NCBI RefSeq assembly: GCF_950295315.1
Contig: NC_080176.1
Location: forward strand, 29,722,109-29,786,108
DNA from: Erinaceus europaeus
Lineage: Eukaryota; Chordata; Mammalia; Eulipotyphla; Erinaceidae
Direction: 5' to 3'
DNA length: 64,000 nucleotides
Shown here: piece by piece, positions 1 to 11,115 of the stretch
Layout of the letters: each line of letters starts with the position of its first letter
Numbering within the stretch: position 1 is the stretch's first letter
Notes under the pieces: generated by a model
Databases searched by the model: none
Seen by the model: only the letters and a program-made list of their open reading frames with translations
What the model was told of the DNA's origin: nothing
Position numbers and translations under genes: made by a program

Positions 1-302
1 TTATTTGCCTGTTTGCACAGTAGAATAAATGGTCCCTCAGATGGCCAGCTGGAAGGCGAAGCTATCCAGAAAACCCAGAACCCTAGCATGTCCCTCTGCT
101 AGAAATTGCCATCCTGTGAGAATTAAGTGACAAGGTTGGGAAATAAAGCGCAGAGAGTTGGTTGTTGGCTATTTTGATCCCCAGAACCCTGTGAAAGAAA
201 CAGCAGGCTGTGAGTGACAAATCAGTGCCTAGTGGTTGCTGGAAATTTGACATGTCGTTTCAGAGTGCTTCCCCCAGGTACACTAAACCCAACGGATTTT
301 TT

Positions 303-651
303 CCCCTCCAAGGTTATCACTGGGGCTCAGTGCCAGCACTATAAATCCACTGCTCCTGGAAGCCACCCCTCTCCCACCTCCCCCATTTTATTGGAAAAGA
401 CAGAGTGACATTGAGAGAGGAAGGGGAAACAGAGTCAGAGAGACAGAGAGAGAGAGACAGGAGAGAGAGAGAGAGAGAAACAAGAGAGAGAGAGGAAGAG
501 GGAGAGAGATATCTGCAGACCTGCTTTGCTGCTTGTGAAGCACTCCCCCTGCAGGTAGGGAATCAGGGGCTCAAACCCAGATCCTTGTGCTGGTCCTTGT
601 GCTTAGTCCTATGTGTGTTTAGCCGGGTGCACCACTGCCCAACCACCCAGA
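303..651 (-). mobile_element. SINE-A, minus strand, long form
   Basis: Plus strand shows the inverse long-form tail 'ccaaggttatcactggggctcagtgcc', a GA-rich centre, 'gacctgctttgctgcttgtgaag' and the inverse head '...agccgggtgcaccactgccc'. The expanded GA run makes a 128-aa frame that is not a gene. Confidence 0.85.
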
Positions 652-659
652 CCAACTTC

Positions 660-882
660 TTCTTTTGGCTCATAGGCTTTTGCTGGGGCTTGGTGCCTGC
701 ACTACAAATCCACCGCTCCTATGACCATTTATTAAATTTGTTGTTGTTGTTGTTTTGGATAGGACAGAGAGAAACTGAGGGGGGTGGGTAGATAGAGAGA
801 GAAAGACACCTGCAGTGCATGTAAGGAGCCTGGGATTCAAACTGACATGCACTTCACCTGGTGTGCCACCATTCAGCCCCCT
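660..882 (-). mobile_element. SINE-A, minus strand
   Basis: 'ttgctggggcttggtgcctgcactac...gttgttgttgttttggataggacagag...gtgtgccaccattcagcc'. The central 'cttgtgaag' part is shortened. Confidence 0.8.
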
Positions 883-1244
883 CCCAGACCAACTTTTTAG
901 CAGGCCACTTTCTATTTGTCTGCCCATCACAGTGTATGACACTTATGACGCTGGTACATTCCATTAGCATGAGTGTGTTTCACCATGTCCTTTGCCTTGG
1001 AAGCAATGCTGAGTGGGATCTAGTGACTTCAGAGTAAGACATTCTGTAGGTCTCCAAGTGACTATATGATGGCAGAGGCATTGGAAGAAAGAAAAGCCAG
1101 TATGCATCTGTCCTTATAGAAGTAACTAGTGCCTGCTTCATGCAGAAAGGGGTCAATACAATCATCACCAGGAGGCTAAGCTGAGCTCCCTGGAGAAAGA
1201 CACCACTTCAGCAGGCTTAGTGTTAGCTTTGCTAATCTGAAGGC

Positions 1245-1345
1245 CCCCACCTGCAGGGGGAAGCTTCTCTATCTCCCTCTTCCCTCTAGATTTCTGACTA
1301 TCTCTATCCAATAAAATAACTATAATGAAAAAATTTTAAAAAGAA
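1245..1345 (+). mobile_element. SINE-B 3' part
   Basis: 'cccacctgcagggggaagctt...ctctatccaataaaataac'. The head is missing. Confidence 0.65.
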
Positions 1346-1383
1346 ACATACGGGCTGGGTCCATATTTGTAATTCAATGCATG

Positions 1384-1550
1384 GGGAAACAGCATAGCAG
1401 TTTTGAAAAAGGCTTTTATGCCTGAGGCTCTGAGGTCCCAGTTTCAATCCCCAGCAACACCATCAACCAGAACTGAGAAGGGCTCTAGCATTTATTTCTC
1501 TTTCTCCATCTCTCTCTTTCATAGTTAAGTAAATTAATGTTTTTTAGAAA
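1384..1550 (+). mobile_element. SINE-C
   Basis: 'ggggaaacagcatagcag...ggcttttatgcctgaggctctgaggtcc' with a T-rich tail on 'ctctttctccatctctc'. Confidence 0.75.
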
Positions 1551-1560
1551 TAAGACATTA

Positions 1561-1677
1561 GAAGGAGTGATGGCTCACTCAGTAGAAAGCATAGGTTACC
1601 ATGTACAAGGACCCAGGTTCAAGCCCCTGACTTCCACCTGCAAGAGGGAAATTTCATGACCCAGTGGAGCAATGCTG

Positions 1678-1769
<92 letters not shown>

Positions 1770-1835
1770 TCTCTCTCTCTCTCTTTCCCTTTTGTCTTTC
1801 TGTCTCTGAACTTCTACCAAAAATAAAGTGGTTGC
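1561..1835 (+). mobile_element. SINE-B with expanded (CT)n(CA)n
   Basis: 'gtgatggctcactcagtagaaagcat...caggttcaagcccctgacttccacctgc', then a (CT) run and a (CA) run inside the SINE body and 'taccaaaaataaag' as tail. Confidence 0.7.
1681..1768. repeat. (CT)n(CA)n compound microsatellite
   Basis: About 17 CT units followed by about 26 CA units. Grew from the pyrimidine-rich centre of the host SINE. Confidence 0.95.
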
Positions 1836-1887
1836 TGGAAGTGGTGGAGTATTGTAGGCATGGAGTCCCATTGGTAACCCTGGTGAT

Positions 1888-2200
1888 TCAAAGAGGAAGA
1901 AGGGAAAAGAATAGATTAAAGACAGGAAGAGGTGGAAGAGGAAGGAGGGGAAGGGAAGGAAAGAGGAAGAGAAGAAGATGGAAGGAGGAAGAGAAGAAGG
2001 AGAAGAGAAAAGAAGAGAGGAAGAAGAAAGAGGAGGAGAGAGGAAGGAAAGAGGTGGGTATAAGGTCAGAGACAAGGGGAGGGATGAAAGAAGCCATGGA
2101 GAAGGAGAAGAGAAGGAGAAGGAAAGGAATATGAGGAAGAAGAAGAAAAATAAGAAGGAAGAAAAAGAAGGGGGAGGGAGGGAGAATTGGAAAAAAGAAT
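1888..2200 (+). repeat. Purine-rich (GA-rich) tract
   Basis: About 310 bases almost entirely A and G (GGAAGAGG-type units). It yields long frames on both strands (Ser/Leu/Phe-rich on minus, Lys/Arg/Glu-rich on plus) that are composition artefacts. Confidence 0.93.
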
Positions 2201-2890
2201 GATGTGTAGAATGTGTCATCTTGTCTCTATGGATATAGAAAAGCTCTTCTGCAGTGCATGACTTTGACAGCATTAGTATGTTGGCATATTGTTGAAAAAT
2301 AGGATGGCACACAGTGCTCATTCAGTACTTTTTCCCTCGGCATTTTGTTGTCATTCTTTTAATATTGTGCTATTCAATTCCTGACCAGCTAGCCAGATGG
2401 TAAATTATTGCACCTGTCAGAATTAATGCAAATTATTGGTCCCTCAGTCTAATCAAAGTAGACAAGAAACTGCCCAATACTTTGTTTTAGGGACTATTTG
2501 CCCTCTAGAAATACCTATGACCAGGCCTCTAGCATCATAGCAGTCCATTTGAGATTGGAGATTATATACTATACAGAGCAGTTAGTTGTAAACAGACCCA
2601 AACCTTTTCTTTTCTGGTAGACCAGCTGTCTCACAGACTGGAGCTACAGACTGGTGGTGGTGGTGGGGGAGGGGAGCGCACAGAGGAAAAGCTCTTTATG
2701 TCATTGGAATGAAGAAGGCATCTCTTCTTCTTGTACACACTACTTCCTGCTCTTGAACCTGAACATTTTCGTAGGAGGTTTCTTTATATATTCAAATGCG
2801 GTGGGTCAGTTAACAACTCAGTTGCTACTCAATATCAACTATCTTCTTGGACCTATCTGGACCTTAATGTCAGATGATTTTTTTTTTTGA
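2201..2890. other. No feature seen
   Basis: Mixed single-copy-looking DNA with one GGT run (2654-2668) and an 11-base T run at the end. No repeat family or gene recognised. Confidence 0.4.
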
Positions 2891-2900
2891 AAACTACCTT

Positions 2901-3103
2901 GGGGGGCAGATGGTGGCCCACTTAATTGAGTGCACATGTTACAATGCACAAGGACCCAGTTTCAAGCCCCTGGTCCCCCCCTGCAGGTGGAAGCTTCTCA
3001 AGTGGTGAAGTGGGGTTGCAGGTGTCTCTCTGCGTCTCTTCCACTCTCTTATCACCCCCTCTATATCTATTAAATAAATAAATAAATAAATAAAATTTTA
3101 AAA
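2901..3103 (+). mobile_element. SINE-B, first of three in tandem
   Basis: Head 'ggggggcagatggtggccc', 'ttcaagcccctggtcccc', tail 'taaataaataaataaataaa'. Preceded by ACTACCTTGG and followed by ACTATCTTGG, which act as target repeats. Confidence 0.88.
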
Positions 3104-3112
3104 TACTATCTT

Positions 3113-3303
3113 GGGGGCCAGATGGTGCCATACCTGGTTGAGCACACATGTTTCAAGGCACAAGGAACCAGGTTCAAGCCCCTGGTCCCCCTCCTGTGGG
3201 GGGAAGCTTCACAAGTGGTGAAGTGGGGTTGCAGGTGTCTCTCTGTGTCTCTTTGCCTCTCTTATCACCTCCTCTATCTCTATCTAATAAATTAAATAAA
3301 AAA
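3113..3303 (+). mobile_element. SINE-B, second of three in tandem
   Basis: Same family, about 190 bp, tail 'taataaattaaataaaa'. Bordered by ACTATCTTGG and ACTGTCTTGG. Confidence 0.88.
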
Positions 3304-3311
3304 ACTGTCTT

Positions 3312-3440
3312 GGGGGCCAGATGATGGCATATCTAGTTGAGTGCACATGTTACAATGCTCAAGGAGGCTGGTTCAAGTCCCCAGTCCCTACTTATAGGGG
3401 GAAAGCTTTGTGAGTGATAGAGTAATGCTTGAGGTATTGT

Positions 3441-3473
<33 letters not shown>

Positions 3474-3530
3474 TTTCTACCCCTCTCATTCTCTTTATCT
3501 CTCTATCCAATAATGATAATTAAAAAAAAA
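3312..3530 (+). mobile_element. SINE-B, third of three in tandem
   Basis: Family member with an expanded (CT)14 run (3442-3470), ending in 9 A. Bordered by ACTGTCTTGG and ACTACTTGGA. Confidence 0.87.
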
Positions 3531-3540
3531 ACTACTTGGA

Positions 3541-5039
3541 ACATTATTACAAGGAAAGAATATTTATATGCAAAAGTGACCCTACCTTTGCTCCAAAATC
3601 TAAATCTTGCAGAAACTATTTGACTATATTTGTCAAATCCACTGGAATCTCAGTATGAAACATAATCTAAGTCCTTTTAGTGGAATATGAGCAGAAGGAA
3701 TGTATGAGCAGAGATAATTCACAAAATACTTCTACAATTTTTAATCAGTGATCCACATTTTTTAAGTGTTCCAGTTCTTTTTCTGCCATTAATTAGTTAG
3801 TTAATAAGTCAATGAATCTTTCCTCAAGATATTGAATGTAAAAAATGCCTTTTATACATTCTTCAATCCATGCAATTCTCAGAATTACTATTGTCAATAA
3901 AAGAGATAGGAAACCAAAAGTAAGAAAAGATTTTCAGAGAAAATGTGGTTATTAAGTGCCAATTGATTTTCTTGTTCTCAGCCCCCTAATTTGTTCATAC
4001 CAAAGCTACTCAAAATCAAAGCAGAGTAACCAACAAATATATGAAATGTCATCATGCTTACCATTCTCCAGCACTCACTGCTCCCACAGAGTTAGGCAGA
4101 GTTATACCCTCTTTTAGAACAAATGGCTACCTACTAATACCATCCTTACTGAGAGGAAATAGTTATTATCTACCTCAACATGTTCTCTTCAGTTTGACTG
4201 ACTGCCAGGAAGATGACTTTTCCAATCACCTATGAAGGTGATTGGAAATATTTCACTCCCTCTCTCACTTTTTCATGGCGTGTCTCCTCTAATAGAGATG
4301 GATTTGAATCATGGGTTAAAAGTCTTTCACTGAGTAAATGGATTAAAGGCAAAAACAGATGAGTTCCAATTCCAGTAATTATAAAATAGTGTCTATCCAA
4401 TTAAATGCATGCATATTGCAATGATAAAGTTGGGTCAAAGCAAACAAGAAGAGAGCAGTTTCTCAGATGGCACTAGAGAACAACCCAAGGCCAACAGAAA
4501 TTGGAGTTCATTCAACTCTTGAATGAAAGAAAATGTGATGAATGAGAACTATATTTATACAGTTTTTCCCAGAGGGGACCCCCTCAGGATGCTCAGCATA
4601 GATTGTGTTGAACTCACATAAAAATATACAGTCTTTTAACTGGAGGTGCAGAGGGAAGAATTTGGGGCTTCCATAACAGCTGTAAGTTTAAAGGAAATTG
4701 AAATTTATCACTATTTAGCACACTAAAGGAAGTCCCCAAATTTGCATGTAAGCTTTCTTTAAATCTTTGATTGTGTCTCATCTATGCCCATGTGAGGAAA
4801 CTGTCACAGTTGCTCAAAAGCTAAAAGGATTCAGAAGAAATTTCAGTGATGAAGTACCTGAGGAGAAACAGAGTTTGGAGTTTGAATCTCATCAAGTAAA
4901 TTGCATCAGGATATTGGCAAATACCTTGGGATTTTTGCTGATTTCCAAAAGGGCCTATATAGGTTGCCTATATATAGTTTGTTTCCCAGAAATGGATTTT
5001 TCCTAGGACTAAGAGAAACTTAAACTGATCCACTCTAAA
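3541..5039. other. Single-copy-looking DNA, no feature seen
   Basis: 1.5 kb without SINEs or simple repeats, the longest such stretch in the first 20 kb. Open frames (64 and 79 aa) have no recognisable domain. Functional content cannot be judged from sequence alone. Confidence 0.4.
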
Positions 5040-6030
5040 AAAAAAGATAAAATATAATGTACACAAGTTTAAGGTAAAATTATTCAATAGTTAGATCACT
5101 CATTTGAGCAAGACCAACTCATCCAAAGACTGCAACATTACATTCACAAAGTTCTGCACAAGATAAACAATCATTGGACATGAAAAGAAGAGTAAAAAGA
5201 GAAACACTAAGAGAACTTCACTAAGAGAAACATCAACCAATGGACTAAATCCAAACATACTTTAATCCTGGAATTAATAAACCAGGACTTTTAAACAGTG
5301 ATCAAATCTATAATCAAATATATGAAGTCCAAGATGGCTATAATTACTGGGCAGAATAATACCAACAGAAATATGCATGTTTACCTAAAAGAAATTGGAA
5401 TAAAAAATTCACTAGCTGATTAGAAAAAAAAAAAAGATTAGATACTATAGAAAAAGTTTCATAAGCCTAAAAGGGGAAAAAGACTGGAAAAGTTGCAGAA
5501 GTTCTCAGAAATATATGGGACAATACCAGGCACCATAGAATATGTGTAATTAAAGTTCCTAGAGGAGAAAATAAAGAGCTTGAAAAAGTATGAATAAGTA
5601 TTGCCTTCCCAAAGTTTGATAAAAGCCCTTAACTTACACATCTGAGAAACTCAGGAAAACCTCTTCAAGATTAGTATAAAGAAAGCCACAAGTAGGTCAC
5701 CCTAGTTATACAGCTAGAACTCAAACATAAAGAAAATGTCTTTAAAGAGCCAGAGAGAAATATTGCATTATAGACAGGAGAGAAATGACTCTCTTTCTAA
5801 AGACTTTTCTTAGGGAACAATGATGGTCAGGAGACAATGGAACTGCCTATTCTATATAAAATAAAACTGTTCCTCACAATTTAAAAGCAAAATGAAAACT
5901 TTTCAGATAAACAAAATTCAAGAGAAGTTATAAATTCAGCTGACCTAAATTTAAAGCAACACTAAAAAATGATCTAGGCTAAAAGTAAATGCTTTCTGTA
6001 GAGAGAAATGAAGTGTATCAGAAATTGGGA
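5040..6030 (+). mobile_element. Old L1 / half-L1-like remnant
   Basis: A-rich sequence with the landmarks of old mammalian L1/HAL1 DNA: 'gccagagagaaat', 'gtcaggagacaatggaac', then 'cttttcagataaacaaaattcaagag' and a run of short A-rich blocks. No frame survives. The assignment rests on recalled L1 motifs, so the exact subfamily is open. Confidence 0.5.
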
Positions 6031-6377
6031 ATCCAGTCCATCCTCATTACCCATTTTTGCAAATGTGTGCCACATTTATAAGTCACAAAATCAATGATTT
6101 AGAGTCCTTTTAAGTCCCTCACAAACAGGTTCCTGCCCAGTGGTGACAATTGTGTGCTGCCTGGTAAGCATGTGCCCAGCTGACATCAGATAAGATAGCA
6201 CTTTGCTTTAATTTGGTTTTCAAACTGTAGACAAGTCATTGTGTTCCACTGAGTGTCACATTTTGTGCTTTTCTTTGGTGGCCTCACTTATTAAAATGGC
6301 CTCCCAATGGAGTGCTGAGGTGCTGTGGAATGTTGTGATTTGAACATGTCGTGATATACCTTGTAAGAAAATCTACT

Positions 6378-6670
6378 GGGAGTAGGGCAGTAGCACAGCG
6401 GGTTAAGCGCATGTGGCACAAAGCACAAGGACCTGCGTAAGGATCCCGGTTGGAGGCCCTGGTGCCCTACCTGCAGGGGAGTCGCTTCACAGGCAGTGAA
6501 GCAGTTCTGCAGGTATCTGTCTTTCTCTCCCCCTCTCTGTCTTCCCCTCCTCTTTCCATTTCTCTCTGTCCTAATAACTACATTAATAACAACAACAATA
6601 ATAACTACAACAAAAATAAAAAGGACAACAAAAGGGAAAATAAATAAGTAAACTATAAAAGTTAAAAAAA
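6378..6670 (+). mobile_element. SINE-A with perfect 13-bp target duplication
   Basis: Full-length head ('agtagcacagcgggttaagcgc') to tail ('aaaagggaaaataaataag'). AAGAAAATCTACT stands on both sides (6365-6377, 6671-6683). Confidence 0.92.
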
Positions 6671-6859
6671 AAGAAAATCTACTCCACGTAGACTTTGTTC
6701 AGGCATAAGCTACGCATAGCACTGCTTTGAATTCAATAATTGCAAGTCAAAACTATATATCAGCTAAGGCATCTTAAAACAAACGTACATATAAGCCTGG
6801 CTAAGTATGATAATTTTGTGAACATATTGTGACTAGGGTGTCTAATGAATCTAACCCTG

Positions 6860-7009
6860 TGGTCTGGGAGGTGGCACAGTGGATAAAGCATCGGACTCTC
6901 AAGTATGAGGTCCTGAGCTCAATCCCCGGCAGCACATGTGATTTCTGGGTCTTTCTCTCTTCTCCTATGTTTCTTAATAATAAATAAACAAAATATTTTA
7001 AAAAACAAA
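6860..7009 (+). mobile_element. SINE-D with perfect 13-bp target duplication
   Basis: tRNA-like head 'ggtggcacagtggataaagcatcggactctc' with B-box-like 'gagctcaatcc'. GAATCTAACCCTG stands at 6847-6859 and 7010-7022. Confidence 0.9.
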
Positions 7010-7138
7010 GAATCTAACCCTGAATTTGGCCAGTTTGATGTTTATAGATTCAGTGACTTCATAGACTATAAATATAAACAAAGAAATAAACAGCATATGG
7101 ATAAACAAAGAAGTCTTCTTAAAAAAAGGAATTCTTTT

Positions 7139-7325
7139 GCTGGGTGGTGGCTCACCTGGTTACATGCACATGTTACAATGTGCAGGACTTGGGTTCAAGC
7201 CCCTGGTCCCCACCTGCAGGGGAAAAGCTATACAAGTGGAGAAGCAGTGTCTCTCTCTGTCTCTCTCCCTCTCTATCATCCCCTTCCCTCTTGATTTCTG
7301 GCTAGCTCTATCCAATAAACATAAT
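7139..7325 (+). mobile_element. SINE-B
   Basis: 'gctgggtggtggctcacctggtt...tccaataaacataataaaa' flanked by 'gaattcttt' on both sides. Confidence 0.88.
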
Positions 7326-7365
7326 AAAAGAATTCTTTAAAAACACAACTAATTCTTGCAAAAAT

Positions 7366-8215
7366 CCTTTTTTTTCTTTGTTGGGGGATTAATGATTTAC
7401 ACTTGACAGTAAAATACAGTCATTTGTACATGTATAATATTTCTCCATTTTCCACACAGCAAACTAACTCCCACCAAGTCCTCCTCCATAATCATGCTCC
7501 AAGACCTGAAGACTCCTCCCACCCACCCCAAAGTCCTTCACTTTGGTGTAATACACTACTAACTCCAGTCCAAGTTCTGTTTTATGTTTTCCTTTCTGTT
7601 CTTATTTCTCAACTTCCATGAGTGGGATTATCCCATATTCATCCTTCTCTTTCTGGCTTATCCCACTTAACATGATTCCTTCAAGTTCCACCCTAGATGA
7701 GAGAAAGAAGGTGAATTCTCCATGCCTAATAGCTGAGTAATATCTTGTATATATAGACCACAACTTACCACTCTTCTGTTGTTGGACACCTGGGTTGCTT
7801 CCAGGTTTTTGCACTATTACAGATCATACTGCTATGAACATAGGTATACACAGATCTTTTTGGACGGGTGTGTCTGACCTCTTAGGATCTATCCCCAGGA
7901 GAGGAATTGCAGGATCATAGAGTAGGGCTATTTCTAGCCTTCTGGGAGTTCTCCAGACTGCTCTCCACAGGGGTTGGGCCAATTGACATTCCCACCAGCA
8001 GTGCAGGAGGGCTCCTTGGTACAAGAATCTTAATCCTGCTTTGTAGGTCTGCATGATATGTAGATGTAGTACAACAATCACACAAACCCGAGGAGCAGCG
8101 GAGGTCCCTATAATGGACTGCTTTAGGAATCCTATGCTTTCTTTTATATAAAGAGGTTTCATATTAAATCCAAATCGATTAGGATAAGGATGCATAATGT
8201 AAACCCTACAGCAGT
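7366..8215 (-). mobile_element. L1 fragment: end of ORF2 and 3' UTR, minus strand
   Basis: On the minus strand a frame at 8195-7824 reads the classic L1 ORF2 C-terminal end, including ALLHCWWECQLAQPLW and LYDPAIPLLGI. A second frame at 7814-7602 continues the ORF2 tail (YYSAIRHGEFTFF, LEGIMLSGISQKEKDEYG), out of frame with the first. A 3' UTR then ends near 7366 in the inverse of 'ttattgggggattaatg'. Broken and 5'-truncated. Confidence 0.88.
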
Positions 8216-8246
8216 CGCTGCAAAACTAATATGAAAAAGATGAGTA

Positions 8247-8518
8247 GGGTAGTCTGGCGGTAGCGCAGCGGGTTAAGCGCAGGTGGCACAAAGTGAAAAG
8301 ACCGGCATAAGGATCCTGGTTAGAGTTCCTGGCTCCTCACCTGCAGGGAAGTCGTTTCACAAGCGGTGAAGCAGGTCTGCAAGTGTCTTTCTCTCCCCCT
8401 CTGTCTTCCCCTCCTCTCTCCATTTCTCTCTGTTCTATCCAACGACATCAATAACAACAATAATAACTACAATAAAAAAACAAGGGCAACAAAAGGGAAT
8501 AAATAAATGTAAAAAAAA
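8247..8518 (+). mobile_element. SINE-A
   Basis: 'agtctggcggtagcgcagcgggttaagcgc' to 'aaaagggaataaataaatg'. Inserted next to the L1 at 7366-8215. Confidence 0.9.
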
Positions 8519-8529
8519 GAAAAATATGA

Positions 8530-9284
8530 GCAAAAAGACTGATCGATCAATTACAATGGGATATTTAAAGTATTTGAGAGGGGTGGGAGTTGATGCCATA
8601 AAATCAATCAAATAACTAGTAATTCATTAAATCACTAATAAAAAGAAAAGAATGAGTTTTAGGGGTGGGGGCTCCCAGGCTTAGCTTGTCTGTGTTTATC
8701 ATCTCCCTTCTACAAGTGCCAACTATCACAGACACAGGGCTCACAGATTCACACGTGCACACCAGCATAGACGTGCTCTATAGATCAGCATTGGCTCTGC
8801 ACTCAATTCAGAAAAATGTCTGGAGAGGCTTTTCTCAAGTGAGAACAACCCCACTACTGTTCGGTTTGCTTATTCATAGAACATGGTGGATTCTCAGTCA
8901 TGATGGATTGAATTGAATCTATCTGAGAACAGACTGGCTTGCAGAATAGGCATGTTTGGGAGGAAATTGCTTTCTATCAGTCGGGAAGCTGAAAAGGAGG
9001 GAATTATATTTCCACCGTCAAGGAGAGAACCAAATTTTTAAGGAGATGGCGTTAAACAGGTTGGAGGAGGGATAGGGGTGGGGCACAGACAGGGGTGGGT
9101 TGAGGCAGTTGAGGATTTAAGAACAGAAGAGTACTTAATCCCAGGCAAGGACTCTTTCCTGAGAGTGAGCTAGCTACTCAACTTGTACCATCCTCCCCTC
9201 TGTTGCTTTGCTCTAGTCTGGCCTCAGAGAGCAGGAGACATGTGTCATAGGAAGTATAGCCTGCAGAAAGCATTCTTTATTGTA
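8530..9284. other. No feature seen
   Basis: Mixed DNA with a G-rich patch at 9062-9105 (GGGGTGGGG type). No gene or repeat family recognised. Confidence 0.35.
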
Positions 9285-9288
9285 AAAT

Positions 9289-9443
9289 ACTATTTATTTA
9301 TTTATTTATTTAAGGAAGACATGGAGGGAAATCAGAGCCCGGCTCAGCTCTGGCTGGTAGCGGTGTTGGGGATGGAACATGGGACCTAAGAGCTTCAGGC
9401 AGAAGAGTCTGTTGCAGAATCACTGTGCTATCTCTTCAGCCCT
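9289..9443 (-). mobile_element. SINE-C, minus strand
   Basis: (TTTA)n tail then 'ggaaatcagagcccggctcagctctggc...aatcactgtgctatctcttcagccc'. Confidence 0.78.
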
Positions 9444-9446
9444 GGA

Positions 9447-9635
9447 GAAAACATTTTTTATTTTTGGATAGGACAGAGAGGAATTGAAAGAGAAGAGGAA
9501 GATAGAGAGGGTGAGAGAAAGACCTGCTTGACCACTTGTGAAGCGACCCCCCACCTGCAGGTGGGGAGCCAGGGACTTGAACCTGGATCCTTGTGTGGGT
9601 CTGTGCAATTTTCACTATGTGAGATTAACCTGGGA
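9447..9635 (-). mobile_element. SINE-A, minus strand
   Basis: 'ttttggataggacagagaggaattg...cctgcaggtggggagccagg' with a degenerate head after 'tccttgtgtggg'. Confidence 0.75.
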
Positions 9636-9887
9636 GAAAGCATTCTAAACATTGGAACTCTGTGCATTAAGGACCTAGACTCAACCTAGAGGTTGAGTAG
9701 GGAAACAGAAAGGACAAGTCCTTGGAATTACAGAATCTTTGCAGGTGTGATGGCAAAAATAAAAAGAACCCAATGCTAAGGCATTTTCTTCAACATACAC
9801 TGGAATGTTTTAGGACACAGTTGAAGTGACAGACTTAGGAAAAGAGCTTAATGCTATGGCATACAACTGTAAAAAAAAAAAAAAAAA

Positions 9888-10383
9888 GACTTCTGTCAGG
9901 TTTACAGACAGGCTAAGAACACCATCTCCCCAGACAATACCTTTAGCCCACCTACATGTTAGCTATGGGCTCAGGCAGAAATTATTACAGTCACAAGACC
10001 CTTGGAATATACCTAAAATAGACTTCCCAGCTTTTTCCAAAAATGGAGACCCCAAATTTCATCTGCTATATTCTTACCTTTAGGTCCTAATTATTAAACC
10101 ATTTGTTCTGCTTTATATCTTAACTTTTTTTCAGCCACCAGGTTCCAGATGATACCATGATGCCAATCTGACTTCTCTGGGCAGATGATCTCACCAATGT
10201 GTCCTGGAACCCTACCTCTCCAGACCCCTACCCGACTAGGGAAAGATAGATACAGACTGGGAGTATGGATCAACCTCCCAATGCCCAGATCTGGCGGAGA
10301 ACCAATTACAGAAACCAGACCTTCCACATTCTGCACCCTATAATGATCCTGGGTCCATGCTCTCACAGGGATAAAGAATAGGA
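9888..10383 (+). mobile_element. L1 3' UTR, cut at 10383
   Basis: Carries the family landmarks CCACCAGGTTCCAGATG, CCAATGTGTCCTGGA, CTAGGGAAAGA, ACCAGACCTTCCAC and CAGGGATAAAGAATAGG. It stops abruptly at GGAAA where an inverted L1 ORF2 piece begins, so the 3' end with its A tail is missing here. The insertion at 10384 probably split it. Confidence 0.75.
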
Positions 10384-11115
10384 AATAACTGGATCATATG
10401 GAAGGTCCATGTCTAGCCTTGTGAGAGTTCTCCAGACTGCTCTCCAATTTAGAGCAGTCTTATGAGAGGCTGAACCAATTTACATTCTCACCAGCAGTGC
10501 AGAAGGGTTCCTTTCTCCCCACAACCTCTGCAGTATTTGTTGCTGCTGTCCTTTTTGATGTATGTAATTCTCACAGGGGTGAGGTAGTAGTATCTCAGTG
10601 TTGTCTTTATTTACATTTCTCTGACAATCAGTGACCTGGAGCAATTTTTTATGTGTTTGTTAGTCTTTTGGATATCTCTTTAGTGAATGTTCTGTTCATA
10701 TCATTTGCTCATTTTTGGATGGGGTAATTTGCTTTTTTGTTGCTAAGTTTGCTGAGCTCTTAGTATATTTTGGTGATTAGTCTCTTGTCTGATGTATGGC
10801 ATGTGAAGATCTTCCCCCATTCTGTGAGGGGTCTCTTTGTGTGATAGTTTCTTTGGCTGTGCAGAAGCTTTTCAATTTAATGTATAGTCCCATTGATTTG
10901 TTTTTGTTTTAGACTTCCTTGCAATTGGGTTGGTATCATCAAAGATGTCCTTGAGGTTTAGGTGGGAAAGTGTTCCACCAATATTTTCCTCCAAGTATTT
11001 GATAGTTTCTGGTCTAACATCCATGTCCTTGATCCATTTGGAGTTGATTTTTGTTTCTGGTGAGATAAAGTGGTTCAGTTTCATTCTTCTGCATGTTTCA
11101 ACCCAAATGAGTATG
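10384..11115 (-). mobile_element. L1 ORF2 fragment, minus strand (inverted part of a twin-primed L1)
   Basis: The minus-strand frame 11171-10872 reads L1 ORF2: ETKINSKWIKDMDVRPETIKYLEENIGGTL then KTKTNQWDY. The remainder to 10384 continues ORF2 on the same strand with shifts. It is followed without a gap by plus-strand L1 3' DNA, so the two parts point towards each other as in a 5'-inverted insertion. Confidence 0.8.

Noticed and set aside
405..791. 128-aa plus frame rich in Arg/Glu
   Set aside because: Reads through the GA-rich centre of a minus-strand SINE-A and into the next SINE.
1596..2321. 241-aa minus-strand frame and overlapping plus-strand frames
   Set aside because: Made of the purine tract and the CT/CA repeat (Ser/Leu/Phe or Lys/Glu runs). 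No domain, and both strands are open by composition.
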